Below, piece by piece: positions 1 to 8,000 of a stretch of 42,862 bases of DNA. Location: the IMG/VR virus record IMGVR_UViG_3300031857_000416, positions 1-42,862 of that record. One strand, 5' to 3'. Origin of the DNA: a virus. How positions within the stretch are numbered: the first letter of the stretch is position 1; each line of letters opens with the position of its first letter. Position numbers and translations under genes: made by a program. The notes below the pieces were generated by a model that was not told the origin of the DNA, did not search any database, and saw only the letters and a list, made by a program, of their open reading frames with translations.

Positions 1-673
1 TAGCTTGTAGTTCAAGTATTCTTATATTTCTTTGAAGTGAGGAAAAAGAATCTTCTAATTTTGCAGTATGTACCCATACAAGATTTCTTCCTTCTTCTTT
101 GTTTTGAGAATAAGGAGATATTTTAGGATTTTGTTTTGTAGGGATTAAGACTTCGTGAAGATGTGATTTCCAAACAAAAGTATTAGGTCTGATAAACCTT
201 TCTCTTTCATGCATGATAACGGTTTTAGCTACGTTTCCTTTTTCATCAAACAAGTTTGAGTACCAGTAAGTGCAATAGATTGCATCTAGGTCTTTTTCTT
301 TTGCTTGTTGTAGTAGTCCTTTGATTTCTTCTCCACCAATTAGGATGTCATCATAGTCAGCCCAAGAGATGTAGTCATACTTTTCAGCAGGTACCATATC
401 AAAAGATACTTTTCTTGCTTCGTGAAATCTAGCAAATTCCCACTTTCCTTCTTCCCATTGGTGATATATTTCAGGATGAGTTTCAGGAGAAGTTGAGATT
501 GAATGTCCTCCGTATTTTTTAACAAGCTTATGTATTTCGTTATGTTTGCCAGAAGGTCCTGTAACAGCAACATAAACTTTATCAAAATAAGGTGTAAAGG
601 ATTTAAGGGATTTTTCAAATGTTTCTTTTTGGGAATCGTCTTTGATGATGTAGGTGAGAGCTACTTTAATCAT
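1..673 (-). CDS. Glycosyltransferase N-terminal part (partial, variant copy of the 42851-41055 gene)
   Basis: This is the first 224 codons of the same gene that is complete at 41055-42851; the window edge cuts it. The start ATG (671-673) follows the upstream stop codon after 3 nt, indicating coupling to the 677-1138 gene. The visible part is a GT-A type glycosyltransferase domain with an acidic WADYDD motif around residues 104-109, the usual metal/nucleotide-sugar site. Relative to the complete copy it has His for Asn at residue 84 and Ile for Leu at residue 185. All other differences are synonymous, so both copies come from functional genes. Confidence 0.9.
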   Translation of the reverse strand, partial: MIKVALTYIIKDDSQKETFEKSLKSFTPYFDKVYVAVTGPSGKHNEIHKLVKKYGGHSISTSPETHPEIYHQWEEGKWEFARFHEARKVSFDMVPAEKYDYISWADYDDILIGGEEIKGLLQQAKEKDLDAIYCTYWYSNLFDEKGNVAKTVIMHERERFIRPNTFVWKSHLHEVLIPTKQNPKISPYSQNKEEGRNLVWVHTAKLEDSFSSLQRNIRILELQA

Positions 674-684
674 TAGCTATATTT
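1..684. repeat. Left copy of terminal direct repeat
   Basis: Bases 1-684 align without gaps to 42179-42862 (constant offset 42178). I count 18 substitutions, about 97.4% identity. They lie at 121, 148, 173, 191, 215, 266, 343, 350, 424, 437, 446, 461, 467, 470, 473, 548, 554 and 557. The repeat lies inside one glycosyltransferase gene, and all but two differences are silent. The simplest reading is a circular or terminally redundant genome whose ends were assembled from two co-existing variants. A real tandem gene duplication cut by both window edges is the alternative. Confidence 0.95.
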
Positions 685-1138
685 TATCAGCAACTTTAAG
701 AATTGGTATCCTTAGTGCTAATCCTCTTACAAATTTTCTATCCCATTTTTGGTCAGGGTATATTGCTTTAATCATAGAATAAAAAGTTACTGGAATTTCA
801 AGTTGCCTTTGCCACAAGTCGGAACCATCTTCTTTAAACATTCCGTTAGGGTTCTTTAATTCTTTTCTAAGTTCAGCAACAGACCTTTGAAAGGCGTCAT
901 ATTGGTCAGGGTATTCTGTGTACCATAGTACAAATAACTCCCAGATAACTTCCCAATCTTTATCTCCATCAACATATGTAGGTCTGCCTTTAGCAAGTTC
1001 TACAATTCTATCAACGGTATCTAATTTTCTTTTAGGAACTTGAATGTAATGTGGTTCAAAAATATCTTCCATAGCAGTTAATGTGTGGGGTAGTACGGAA
1101 ACCTGAGTCGGACCAAAAGACCATACTCCCCACAACAT
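677..1138 (-). CDS. Conserved hypothetical phage protein, first gene of the glycosylation operon
   Basis: Up to 153 aa, rich in Trp and Tyr, soluble; I do not recognise the family. It follows the capsid terminator (1184-1214) and is coupled (3-nt gap) to the glycosyltransferase gene that begins at 673. The start is uncertain. The first ATG (1138) overlaps a good -10 box (TATAAT, 1137-1142), so a transcript from that promoter could not use it. The next in-frame ATG is at 1072 and would give 131 aa starting MEDIFEP, but no clear Shine-Dalgarno precedes it. The middle of the protein looks like an alpha-helical domain. A head, tail or glycosylation accessory role is possible from position only. 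Confidence 0.75.
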   Translation of the reverse strand: MLWGVWSFGPTQVSVLPHTLTAMEDIFEPHYIQVPKRKLDTVDRIVELAKGRPTYVDGDKDWEVIWELFVLWYTEYPDQYDAFQRSVAELRKELKNPNGMFKEDGSDLWQRQLEIPVTFYSMIKAIYPDQKWDRKFVRGLALRIPILKVADKI

Positions 1139-1164
1139 TATACATACCCCATAAGAAAACTCAA
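1137..1164 (-). promoter_or_regulatory. Sigma70-like promoter for the glycosylation operon
   Basis: On the minus strand, TTGAGT (1159-1164), a 16-bp spacer and TATAAT (1137-1142). It lies directly downstream of the capsid operon terminator, so it can restart transcription into the 677-1138 gene and the glycosyltransferase genes that continue from the right end of the map. Confidence 0.6.
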
Positions 1165-1183
1165 AATGGTGTGGCCACAGGGT

Positions 1184-1214
1184 AACAAAAAAGCAGGGGT
1201 TTTACGCCCTGCTT
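1184..1214 (-). terminator. Intrinsic terminator of the capsid operon
   Basis: On the minus strand, an 8-bp perfect stem AAGCAGGG/CCCTGCTT (1207-1214 with 1191-1198) with an 8-nt loop, followed by a U-rich tract (complement of 1184-1190). It lies 28-58 nt past the capsid stop codon. Confidence 0.9.
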
Positions 1215-1241
1215 CTTTGGTTCTCTGTTTAAAGATTTAGA

Positions 1242-2132
1242 CTATAGAAGTCCAGATACTTTAACAGATGCAGGTTCAGCTAACGACTCTAATGTCATTT
1301 CTGTTAGGTACATACCTTTATCTGCATCACCAGTTTTAGCTAGTTCAACAAATTGAGGTTCTCTACCTTCTAAGAAAGCCATCTTGAATGTATCAAGTCT
1401 TAGAGCGTACATCTTTCCAGCAGCAACATCCTTGTGAGGAACAACGTTAACAATTCCAGCTGAAGACTCAAATGTGCTTACATTTTGGTATAAGGTATTT
1501 GTGTTATTAGCGAAATTGGTTACATAAGTTCCAAAAGTGGTGAATCTTCTCTTAAGAGCCATTGTTGTAACAATAGTGTCAGCAACATATTCAGCACCGA
1601 CTTTATCCCATGATGCTTGTACAGCATCTTCAACCATAGCCATTGATAAAGAAATGTTTGATAGAACTGATACGTTTGTAGAAATACATCCGTCAATTCC
1701 AACCATTCCTCTTGCAACTCCAGAAGCACCAGAAGCTTTAGTACCGTTTAATAGAGCGAACTCCATCTTGGCATTTAATCTCATTAATGCTTTTTCTTTT
1801 TGGAATGCGTAAGGGTCTTGATTGACTGCTACAGTTGTTGCTCTTTCAGAACCAGTAACTTGGATAACTTCAGTAATGATAGCTGTGAAGTTGTTGCTTC
1901 TAACAGGAGCTGTTAGGTCAACAATAGTAGCATCAGCACCTTCGATTGCGAAAGTTACAGAAGTAGGTCTTGCTTGATAGAAAGTTACCCACTCGTGTAG
2001 TGTGTTTCTAGCAACGGAAGTTCCAAGATTACCAGTTAGATAGTTTCCACCTAATGGAGATACATCTTTTAAGATAGACAATAAGTCTTCTCTTCTTGAT
2101 GCATCTTGATAAGTTTGTAATCCTATTGGCAT
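1242..2132 (-). CDS. Major capsid protein, DUF5309 / SU10-like
   Basis: This 296-aa protein forms the icosahedral shell. The N-terminus (LQTYQDASRREDLLSILKDV, residues 5-24) and a central RLNAKMEFALLNG segment resemble the SU10-type capsid family (DUF5309), which uses an HK97-like fold. The order scaffold then capsid then terminator, downstream of the late-type promoter at 3024-3049, fits a high-expression virion gene. The start ATG is preceded by AGGCAGG about 14 nt away, a rather long spacing. No N-terminal prohead-cleavage domain is seen, which agrees with a separate scaffold gene upstream. Family assignment is from remembered sequence pattern; order and length support it. Confidence 0.85.
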   Translation of the reverse strand: MPIGLQTYQDASRREDLLSILKDVSPLGGNYLTGNLGTSVARNTLHEWVTFYQARPTSVTFAIEGADATIVDLTAPVRSNNFTAIITEVIQVTGSERATTVAVNQDPYAFQKEKALMRLNAKMEFALLNGTKASGASGVARGMVGIDGCISTNVSVLSNISLSMAMVEDAVQASWDKVGAEYVADTIVTTMALKRRFTTFGTYVTNFANNTNTLYQNVSTFESSAGIVNVVPHKDVAAGKMYALRLDTFKMAFLEGREPQFVELAKTGDADKGMYLTEMTLESLAEPASVKVSGLL

Positions 2133-2169
2133 TTTGTTTTTGTTTTACCTGCCTTTCTTCAGGTTTAAT

Positions 2170-2964
2170 TTATATCCCAAGAGCTTTTAGTCTTTCTCTA
2201 AGAGCTGAAGAATCACCTTTCTGTGTTCTTGCTCTCAAATCATCTAAAGTTTGCCCTTCTTGTCTTCTACCAGTACTAGAAGAAATCGGAGCATTTGATT
2301 TAACTTGTTGTTGAGCTTTTTTGAACTCTTCTACAGCTTTTTCAGCTTCCTTTTTCGACATACCACTTGGTTTATAAAAACTTATTACTTGGTCAGCAAT
2401 ACTGGTCAAAGGTAAATTCTTACCTTCGTAGTACCTCTGCCTGATTACCCTGTCTTTGACTAACTCGAAAAAGTTAGGGTCAAATGCAGGGTTTTGAGGG
2501 TCAAGATAAGGATGTTTAGCGTGAGCTTCCCTAACTTCTATCTCCTCTCTTGCTTGTTCTGCAAGACGTCTTGCCTCAAGGGCTGATACCTTTAATGCCT
2601 TCAGGTCAGCATTAAGCTTTTCAATATCTACTTCACCGTCAGCTGTTATGTAGTCTGTGTCCTGAACATCTGCTACAGGTTGAACAACTGGGTTGCCCTT
2701 GAAAGTTTCGTAAACTGAACCATAAGCAATAGGTGGTTCAGAGTTCTTAGTACTTTCTATTTGAGCTAATTTTTCTTTTAGCTCTTTATTACTTTGGAGT
2801 AATTTATTAAATTGCTCCTTGGTTCTGTCATTAGAGTTTTCTGGCAGAGAAAAATCCTCAGAACCTTGTTCTTCTTGATTTTCAGATGGCAAGTCTTGAG
2901 GGTCGTTTGAAACATCACCCTGAGCTAATTGCTCTTGTGTGCCTTGTGGATTTAATTCATCCAT
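2170..2964 (-). CDS. Capsid scaffolding protein
   Basis: This 264-aa, highly charged, Gln/Glu-rich protein has no hydrophobic core, as expected for an internal scaffold that directs procapsid assembly and leaves before DNA packaging. Residues 1-60 are acidic and disordered. Residues 45-75 and 115-150 look like coiled coil, and the C-terminal third is helical with basic patches (RRQEGQTLDDLRARTQ), typical of capsid-binding scaffold tails. AGAAAGG lies about 8 nt before the ATG. It is the first gene of the capsid operon, which starts at the promoter at 3024-3049. Assignment is by position and composition. Confidence 0.75.
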   Translation of the reverse strand: MDELNPQGTQEQLAQGDVSNDPQDLPSENQEEQGSEDFSLPENSNDRTKEQFNKLLQSNKELKEKLAQIESTKNSEPPIAYGSVYETFKGNPVVQPVADVQDTDYITADGEVDIEKLNADLKALKVSALEARRLAEQAREEIEVREAHAKHPYLDPQNPAFDPNFFELVKDRVIRQRYYEGKNLPLTSIADQVISFYKPSGMSKKEAEKAVEEFKKAQQQVKSNAPISSSTGRRQEGQTLDDLRARTQKGDSSALRERLKALGI

Positions 2965-3023
2965 AGTTTACCTTTCTATGCTCTGGTTAATGGGGGAGCA
3001 TCACCCTATAAACTAATTAAGAA

Positions 3024-3049
3024 ATAATAAATGAAATTTGTAATGTCAA
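3024..3049 (-). promoter_or_regulatory. Late-type promoter for scaffold and capsid genes
   Basis: Minus strand: TTGACA (3044-3049), 14 nt, TATTAT (3024-3029), then TTCTTAATTAG. Same spacing and sequence as the elements in front of seven other late genes, but here about 60 nt from the ATG. That separation shows the element is transcriptional rather than a translation signal. Confidence 0.7.
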
Positions 3050-3087
3050 TAAAATGAATAAGGGAAGAAGCGTTACCACCTCTTCCC
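3050..3087 (-). terminator. Intrinsic terminator after the HNH gene
   Basis: Minus strand: GGGAAGA (3081-3087) pairs with TCTTCCC (3062-3068) across a 12-nt loop, followed by a T-rich tail (complement of 3050-3061). The stem overlaps the last codons of the HNH gene (stop at 3073-3075) and isolates it from the capsid promoter just downstream. Confidence 0.65.
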
Positions 3088-3345
3088 CTGATTGTCCTTT
3101 AATTCCGTAAAGGTACGGGGTCTTCCCTTCCATTTTCCATAATGCAATTTGTCGTGGCACTCCACACAAATTGTCATTAAATTAGAAGGTTGGTCCTGTC
3201 CACCATGTCTTCGCCAGATGATGTGATGGACTTCCAGTAGATAATCACTGAAGCGACCGCCCCTGCCACAAAAACGGCAAGTAAAATCATCTCGCTCCAA
3301 AATCTCACGCCTGAGTTGTTTCCACTCTGGGTTGTATGTTCCCAC
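3073..3345 (-). CDS. HNH endonuclease
   Basis: About 90 aa with a complete HNH (beta-beta-alpha metal) motif: two structural Cys pairs (CRFCG and CVECH) flank EVHHIIWRRHGGQDQPSNL, which holds the catalytic His pair and the Asn. Many phages place such an enzyme among head and packaging genes, where it assists terminase or nicks DNA; it could also be a selfish nuclease. I place the start at GTG 3345 because AGGAGAGG lies at ideal spacing and directly follows the stop of the 53-aa gene (3356-3358). The longer ATG start at 3390 has no ribosome-binding site. Confidence 0.88.
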   Translation of the reverse strand: MGTYNPEWKQLRREILERDDFTCRFCGRGGRFSDYLLEVHHIIWRRHGGQDQPSNLMTICVECHDKLHYGKWKGRPRTFTELKDNQGKRW

Positions 3346-3355
3346 ATAACCTCTC

Positions 3356-3517
3356 CTACTCAATGTGTGCGTATACCAAATGCCAACCATTTAGCAAGTA
3401 ATCTTTGGCAACAATACTTGCCTGGGTCATGTAGTTGAGAACTGGATTTCTTGGCACTTTAAGTGTCATAGTCAAGTTCCCAAAATCATGGTAACGAACA
3501 AGGCGAATAACTAGCAT
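3356..3517 (-). CDS. Small hypothetical protein (53 aa)
   Basis: The ATG overlaps the region of the preceding gene's TAA (TAATATG), with GGGGGGA 5-10 nt upstream, so it looks translationally coupled to 3519-3737. Its stop is followed at once by the Shine-Dalgarno of the HNH gene. The C-terminal half contains MTQASIVAKDYLLNGW, which resembles the AKSYIEQGW segment of its upstream neighbour; the two may be paralogues. Function unknown. Confidence 0.7.
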   Translation of the reverse strand: MLVIRLVRYHDFGNLTMTLKVPRNPVLNYMTQASIVAKDYLLNGWHLVYAHIE

Positions 3518-3518
3518 A

Positions 3519-3737
3519 TTAGTCCCCCCAAGTCATTGTGATGTCTGGAAGCCATACAAAGTTACGGCATTCCAACTGCTCAACTCTCCACCCTTGTTCA
3601 ATGTAGGATTTAGCCATTGAATACGCAACCTCGTGGATTATGGACATATAGATATCCATAACCTGCTTAGTCATGTGTATTGGCTGTTCCCCAAACTTTA
3701 CTAAAGTTAGGTGGAGTTCAAAATGAAAGTGTGGCAT
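3519..3737 (-). CDS. Small hypothetical protein (72 aa)
   Basis: A soluble 72-aa protein, first gene of the 3737 to 3073 operon. It has a very strong ribosome-binding site (AAGGAGGG, 5 nt from ATG). The N-terminus (MPHFHFELHLTLVKFG) looks like beta-strand and the middle is helical. No recognised family. The segment AKSYIEQGW recurs as AKDYLLNGW in the next gene. It is divergently transcribed from the XRE regulator at 3796, so the 58-bp gap between them must hold both promoters. Confidence 0.75.
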   Translation of the reverse strand: MPHFHFELHLTLVKFGEQPIHMTKQVMDIYMSIIHEVAYSMAKSYIEQGWRVEQLECRNFVWLPDITMTWGD

Positions 3738-3779
3738 ATATCCCTCCTTAATATTGCCTTAAATTATTAATACTACTTT

Positions 3780-3788
3780 TGGTACAAT
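3780..3788 (+). promoter_or_regulatory. Extended -10 promoter giving a leaderless XRE transcript
   Basis: TGGTACAAT: an extended -10 (TG, one base, TACAAT at 3783-3788). The ATG starts 7 nt after the -10, where transcription would begin, so the mRNA would be leaderless, as in lambda cI expression from PRM. No -35 or Shine-Dalgarno is visible. Confidence 0.55.
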
Positions 3789-3795
3789 TTACTAG

Positions 3796-4047
3796 ATGCC
3801 TAAATCATTTGTCCCCACCAATATCGGCTTTATAATCAATGAACTAAGAGAAAAACATAAACTTAGAGCTGTAGATTTAGCTGATGCTGTTAAATTAAAA
3901 AGAAGCAATATTCACGCTATTGAAAACATTAGAACTAATCCTTCCCTTCACACTCTAGTAAGAATCCTTAACTACTTTGGGTACGAACTTCGTGTTGTTA
4001 GAAAGAAAGATGAGAAGATACTTGGTTCAGTTAAGTTTATAGAATAA
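3796..4047 (+). CDS. XRE-family HTH transcriptional regulator 1
   Basis: An 83-aa single-domain lambda-repressor-like DNA-binding protein. The HTH core spans about residues 10-68: NELREKHKLRAVDLADAVKL (first helices), then KRSNIHAIENIRTNPSL (recognition helix and turn) and LVRILNYFGYELRVV. This resembles stand-alone HipB/HigA-like or Cro-like regulators. It is on the plus strand inside an otherwise minus-strand head block and is followed by a second XRE gene after 37 nt, so the pair is a self-contained regulatory cassette. No Shine-Dalgarno is present; the -10 placement suggests leaderless translation. Targets unknown. Confidence 0.9.
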   Translation: MPKSFVPTNIGFIINELREKHKLRAVDLADAVKLKRSNIHAIENIRTNPSLHTLVRILNYFGYELRVVRKKDEKILGSVKFIE

Positions 4048-4072
4048 GTCTACCAATACTTTACTTTTAGTG

Positions 4073-4078
4073 TATAAT
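4073..4078 (+). promoter_or_regulatory. Perfect -10 box 6 nt before the second XRE gene
   Basis: TATAAT ends 6 nt before the ATG at 4085, with no Shine-Dalgarno and no good -35. This is the geometry of a leaderless transcript and is the same arrangement as for the first XRE gene. Confidence 0.5.
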
Positions 4079-4084
4079 GCTTTT

Positions 4085-4324
4085 ATGGATATTTACTATT
4101 TCAACCACTTTATGTTAAAAGAAAGACAAAGAAGAAGAATGAGTCAGGAAGCATTTGCTGAAAAACTAGGTATTACTAAACAAGCAATCTCCAACATAGA
4201 GTTATATAAAAATAAAGTTGCTATTGAAACTGTTTCAAAATTTTGTGAAGAGTTTGGATTTAGATTATATTTCCAAACATTTAAAAAACCAGGTAAACCA
4301 GATACTAACAATTCCACTTCCTAA
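4085..4324 (+). CDS. XRE-family HTH transcriptional regulator 2
   Basis: A 79-aa XRE protein. ERQRRRMSQEAFAEKLGITK (about residues 13-32) followed by QAISNIELYKNKVAIETVSKFCEEFGF is a textbook HTH_3 domain; the C-terminus LYFQTFKKPGK is basic. The start is taken as ATG 4085, just after a TATAAT; an in-frame GTG at 4070 lies within the -10 region and is unlikely. It is convergent with the basic-protein gene at 4580, overlapping its 3' end by 20 nt. Two different tandem XRE proteins suggest a small regulatory switch, or an antitoxin-like pair without a visible toxin. Confidence 0.88.
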   Translation: MDIYYFNHFMLKERQRRRMSQEAFAEKLGITKQAISNIELYKNKVAIETVSKFCEEFGFRLYFQTFKKPGKPDTNNSTS

Positions 4325-4580
4325 GTGCGAGTGCTTTCCTTGTAGGTCTACCCTTTTCATCTTTCATAGGACCTTTAACTCCACCCATTCTTGCACAGAA
4401 CGACTTTCGTCTTTTAGCAGCTTTAGAACCAGCTTTTAACTTTGATGGTGGAGTGGTAACGGCTAGGGATAATTTGCTGCCTGGGTTTTCTCTTCTATAA
4501 GAAGCAATACCTTTACGGTTTAACCCACCTTTAGGGTCTTTTCCTTCTTTCCTTGTCCAAGCAGCAGTCTTGTAAGCCAT
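4305..4580 (-). CDS. DUF6321-like small basic phage protein
   Basis: This 91-aa protein is rich in Lys and Arg. The core AAWTRKEGKDPKGGLNRKGI and the ending RRKSFCARMGGVK...ALALRKWNC match a widespread phage family annotated as DUF6321, often found near structural genes. Function is not established; basic charge suggests DNA or RNA binding, perhaps packaged with DNA. The ATG overlaps the TAA of the preceding gene (TAATG) with AAGAAG upstream. It is the last of four consecutive small basic genes. Confidence 0.85.
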   Translation of the reverse strand: MAYKTAAWTRKEGKDPKGGLNRKGIASYRRENPGSKLSLAVTTPPSKLKAGSKAAKRRKSFCARMGGVKGPMKDEKGRPTRKALALRKWNC

Positions 4581-4741
4581 TACTTCTTCTTTCTGTAAGT
4601 TTTTAACTTAGCAAATTGTTTAGGGTCTATTGTGGATTTAGACTTAGATTTAGAAGTTCCCATTCTTTTAGCTAAAGCAATATTCTTAACTAAAGAGTTT
4701 TTCATTGATTTAAGTGCTTTAAGACTTTTTCTTTTTTCCAT
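4580..4741 (-). CDS. Small Lys/Ser-rich basic protein (53 aa)
   Basis: Begins MEKRKSLKALKSMKNSLVKN and ends in KKK; very basic, with a KSKSKS stretch and no hydrophobic core. I start it at 4741, where GGAAAG lies at good spacing, rather than at an in-frame TTG at 4771. It overlaps the upstream gene by 23 nt and shares a TAATG junction with the downstream DUF6321-like gene. Probably part of the same nucleic-acid-binding or internal-protein set. Confidence 0.75.
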   Translation of the reverse strand: MEKRKSLKALKSMKNSLVKNIALAKRMGTSKSKSKSTIDPKQFAKLKTYRKKK

Positions 4742-4889
4742 ATTTCGACTTTCCAGCAGCTGATAGAGCAATGGCTATGATTTGTTTTTGGCTTCTTGGT
4801 TTTCCACCAGCACCTCTTTCTTTGCCTTTCTTTTTGTTATCAGCTTTTAATTCTCTAATGTTTTTAGAAACGTTTTTTCCTAGTGGCAT
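4719..4889 (-). CDS. DUF6496-like small basic protein (56 aa)
   Basis: A 56-aa ORF reading MPLGKNVSKNIRELKADNKK, then GKPRSQKQIIAIALSAAGKS and a Lys-rich end. The R/K-Q-I-IAIALS-A signature is the hallmark of a common small phage/bacterial family (DUF6496-like, recalled). The start overlaps the preceding stop (GTAATG). Function unknown; the high charge suggests nucleic-acid contact. Confidence 0.75.
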   Translation of the reverse strand: MPLGKNVSKNIRELKADNKKKGKERGAGGKPRSQKQIIAIALSAAGKSKYGKKKKS

Positions 4890-5050
4890 TACTTTTTCTT
4901 CTTGCCTTTCATTTTATATTCAGATGCTTCGTGCTTCATGTAAGCTTTCTTTCCCATCTTCATTTCTTTACCTTCTTTTTCTGCGTATGATTTAGCAGCT
5001 TTCATACCTTTTTTATCGTAACCAAATTTTTTCTTTCCAACCATTGGCAT
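4889..5050 (-). CDS. Small Lys/Met-rich basic protein (53 aa)
   Basis: MPMVGKKKFGYDKKGMKAAK then EGKEMKMGKKAYMKHEASEY and a terminal KGKKKK. AAAGGA stands 8 nt before the ATG, a good ribosome-binding site. It is the first of the four small basic genes and follows the 1623-aa gene after a 38-nt gap. It contains repeated KKG/GKK and lacks an obvious fold. Function unknown. Confidence 0.75.
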   Translation of the reverse strand: MPMVGKKKFGYDKKGMKAAKSYAEKEGKEMKMGKKAYMKHEASEYKMKGKKKK

Positions 5051-5088
5051 AGTTAGTTCCTTTCAAAATAATACTTAATTAATAAATA

Positions 5089-8000
5089 CTAAAATCTAGA
5101 TACTTTTTTAAGTGGTTTTACCTTAGCAAGTTTAGGTTGTTTAACCCTTTGTGCTTTCTTAACTCTTAATTTCTTAGGTGCTGGTGGTTTAGGCATACGA
5201 ATACCTTTTGCTTTTTTAGGTCTATATTTCTTTGGTTTTGTTACTTTAACTTTAATAGCACCTTTAGATTGTCCAGGTACTGCTTTAAATTTAAATCCAG
5301 ATACAGACATATTCTTTTGTTTTGATAATGTTTCTTTTGCTTGTTTAACAACCTCTACATCACCAGCTCTGTCAGGATAATCCTGTGCTAGTTTATCTAG
5401 TTCTTCTGTAGTAAATCCAAAGATAAACTTCTGGTCAGGAGTTAAAGTTTCCTCCATTGCTTCTCTTTGTACTGCATTTTCTAATTGTCTAAACTGTGAT
5501 TGAGTTAGTTCTGGTGCTAATGCTTTTAATTCTTCTAAAGAAGCTTCAGGAGTTTCGCCTTCTATTGATTGTTTAATAAGTTCTTTAACGGTTGTGTTTT
5601 TCTTAGCTTTTTCATAGTCTGCTTGTTGTTGTTCTTTAAATATTTTCTTTTGTTCTTCACCACCACCTTTTCTCGCACCAGTTAAAGTATTCTTAACATC
5701 TTCAAAAATGTTTTTAGGCTCAAACTCTCTTGGAACTCCGACCATATTTCTTAGTTGGTCTAAACCAAATCTTGTATAAGTAATAGCACCAGGGAAGTTT
5801 TGGTTTAAAAAGAAATCTATCTCTTTAGGGGAAATGTTTTTAACACCTGCATCAAATAATGCTTTGGATAAATCTCTTGCAAGTAGGGATGAAGATTCAG
5901 AATATCTTTCCCAAGATTCTTTGTTTTGGTCGCTTAAAGATTCAATGTCTTGTCCTGTAAATAAGTTGTATCCAGTAAACAATTCAGCAGGAGTTCTTAA
6001 TAAAGGAGTTAAAGCTGCTGCATTTTCTTGTCTAATATTTTCAAAGAATTTTTCAGGGTCCCTACCAATTCCAACTGCTTGTCCTGTAGTTGCCATAACA
6101 ATATCGTGAGTTGTATCTAATAAATCACCAAAGAAGGTTTGAACTTTATTAGGGTCTTCAGCCATAGCTAACTCAGTTGCTCTCCTAAAACCTTGTGCTA
6201 ATCCAGCAACAGTTTCTTCTTGGACTATAGTGTTAAAGTTCCATTTACCATTTTCATCCTTTTGTGGGTTAGGTGGTATTATTACAAGCCCTCTTTCTTT
6301 TTCCCATTGTGGAATGTCTAGGTAAGCTTTTCTCCTTCTTTCGTCAGAAAGATTCCAGTAAGTTACAGCAGAAACAGGAAGAGCTACTGTTGTAATTATG
6401 CTAAATGTTGCTTCAGCTGGTTTTTCAGCAATATATCTTCTTAATGCTCTACCTGATTTAATTTTTGCGTTGTTAAATGGGGATGCTAATTCTAATAGTC
6501 TTGAGTATTTACCTTTTTCAAAATAGTTAGGTAATAAGTTATTTGAGTCATAGAGAGCTTTCAACTCAGCATCTGTTATTGAATAACCTTTTCTTAGGTA
6601 ATGTGCTTTTTGAATTCTGTACAACTCAAACCTATTAGCTTCTTCTAATTTAGCAACATGTCTTTCAATAGTTTGTGGGTTTAAAACACTAGGTTTTTGT
6701 CCTTTTTCTACAAAGTTAGCAACATTTTCTCTTTTAAAGAAATCAAAAGAAGATTGTCCTCCACCCATTTTTTTAAACTTGGCGTATTCTTTTCTAGCAA
6801 TAGCCATGGACCTTTCCATTTTTGGTCCAATAACTGGGGCTTGTCTTAAAAAGTTTTGTAAATTGGTAGAAGAACCTGTAACTCCATAAGCTGCTTCTAA
6901 CCAGTTAAGAGGATTTAATACAGATAATTTGGCTCTAGGAGATGTAAAAAATAACATAGAACCTTGGTCTTTGATAAACTGTCTTAACTGAGAGTCTGGG
7001 TTTAAACCAACAGTTGTAGTTTTCCAAGCTTGGGCTAAAGTTTCAGCCATTTGCATAGCCTTACCAGCAGTACCGTTCTCTAAGGAAACAGTAAATGCTT
7101 TTGCAAGTTCTGGGGATACTTCAGCTATTTCTCTGACTCCATTATTAAACCAGGATATAGTTGCCTTACCTTGTTTTGGTTTTTCCATTAAGTTTCTAAT
7201 CTCTTCTTCTCTTTGTTTAATGTATCCTGTTACTTCATCTAATTTCTTTTGACCATTTGTTATAGTTTCAACAATAGCCTTAATGTTTTTTTCTTTTTTT
7301 GTTAATTGTTTGTTAATAATTTCTAACTCTTCAGGGCTTTTTCTAACAAGAGAGTTGAATAAATCGTTGTAGTAAATATTTGCTTTCGCTTTATCTATTT
7401 CAGATAAAACATTTTTTAATTGGTCTGAAACTCCAACATACTTTTTAATTAGTTGTTCTTCGTTTTTGTATAAAGCTGTAACTATTCTGTTGTTAAATGC
7501 TTCGTTTTTAGCGTCATCAATTTCTTTTAACACCTGTGCTTCTTTTGATTTAGAAGCATTTAATTTTTTAATAAATGAATCGTACTGTCTTGGTGTTAAA
7601 TCAAAAGCTAAATCTACAAATGCTTCTAACTCATCATCAGTTATATTTCTAAAAAATGTTAGTAGTTGTTTATCACTCAATTTATTTAAACCATAAGTTT
7701 TGTTTAAGTACTTAATAGCTTTTTCTTTAACTAACATGTCTGTTTTGAATAAAGTTTTAAGTAAAAATTGTTCTTTGCTTACAACTCTTTTGTCTAAAAC
7801 AGCTTGAGTTTTTGGTCTTGGTAAGCCACTTTCAAAGCCAAAGTAAGCTTTATCATTTTGTAGTTCTATATCCTTTAATTCAAGTTTTCCTAGCTCTTTA
7901 GATAATTTTTCTCTATCTTTAGTTAAAACTTTAATTCTTTGGTTAAGCCTGTCTAATACAACAGGGTCTATAGTTTCGGTTGAAGTTTTTGATAAAGATA

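Noticed and set aside
340-618. 92-codon ORF (and its copy at 42518-42796)
   Set aside because: Shifted-frame shadow of the glycosyltransferase gene on the same strand, Leu-rich with no ribosome-binding site.
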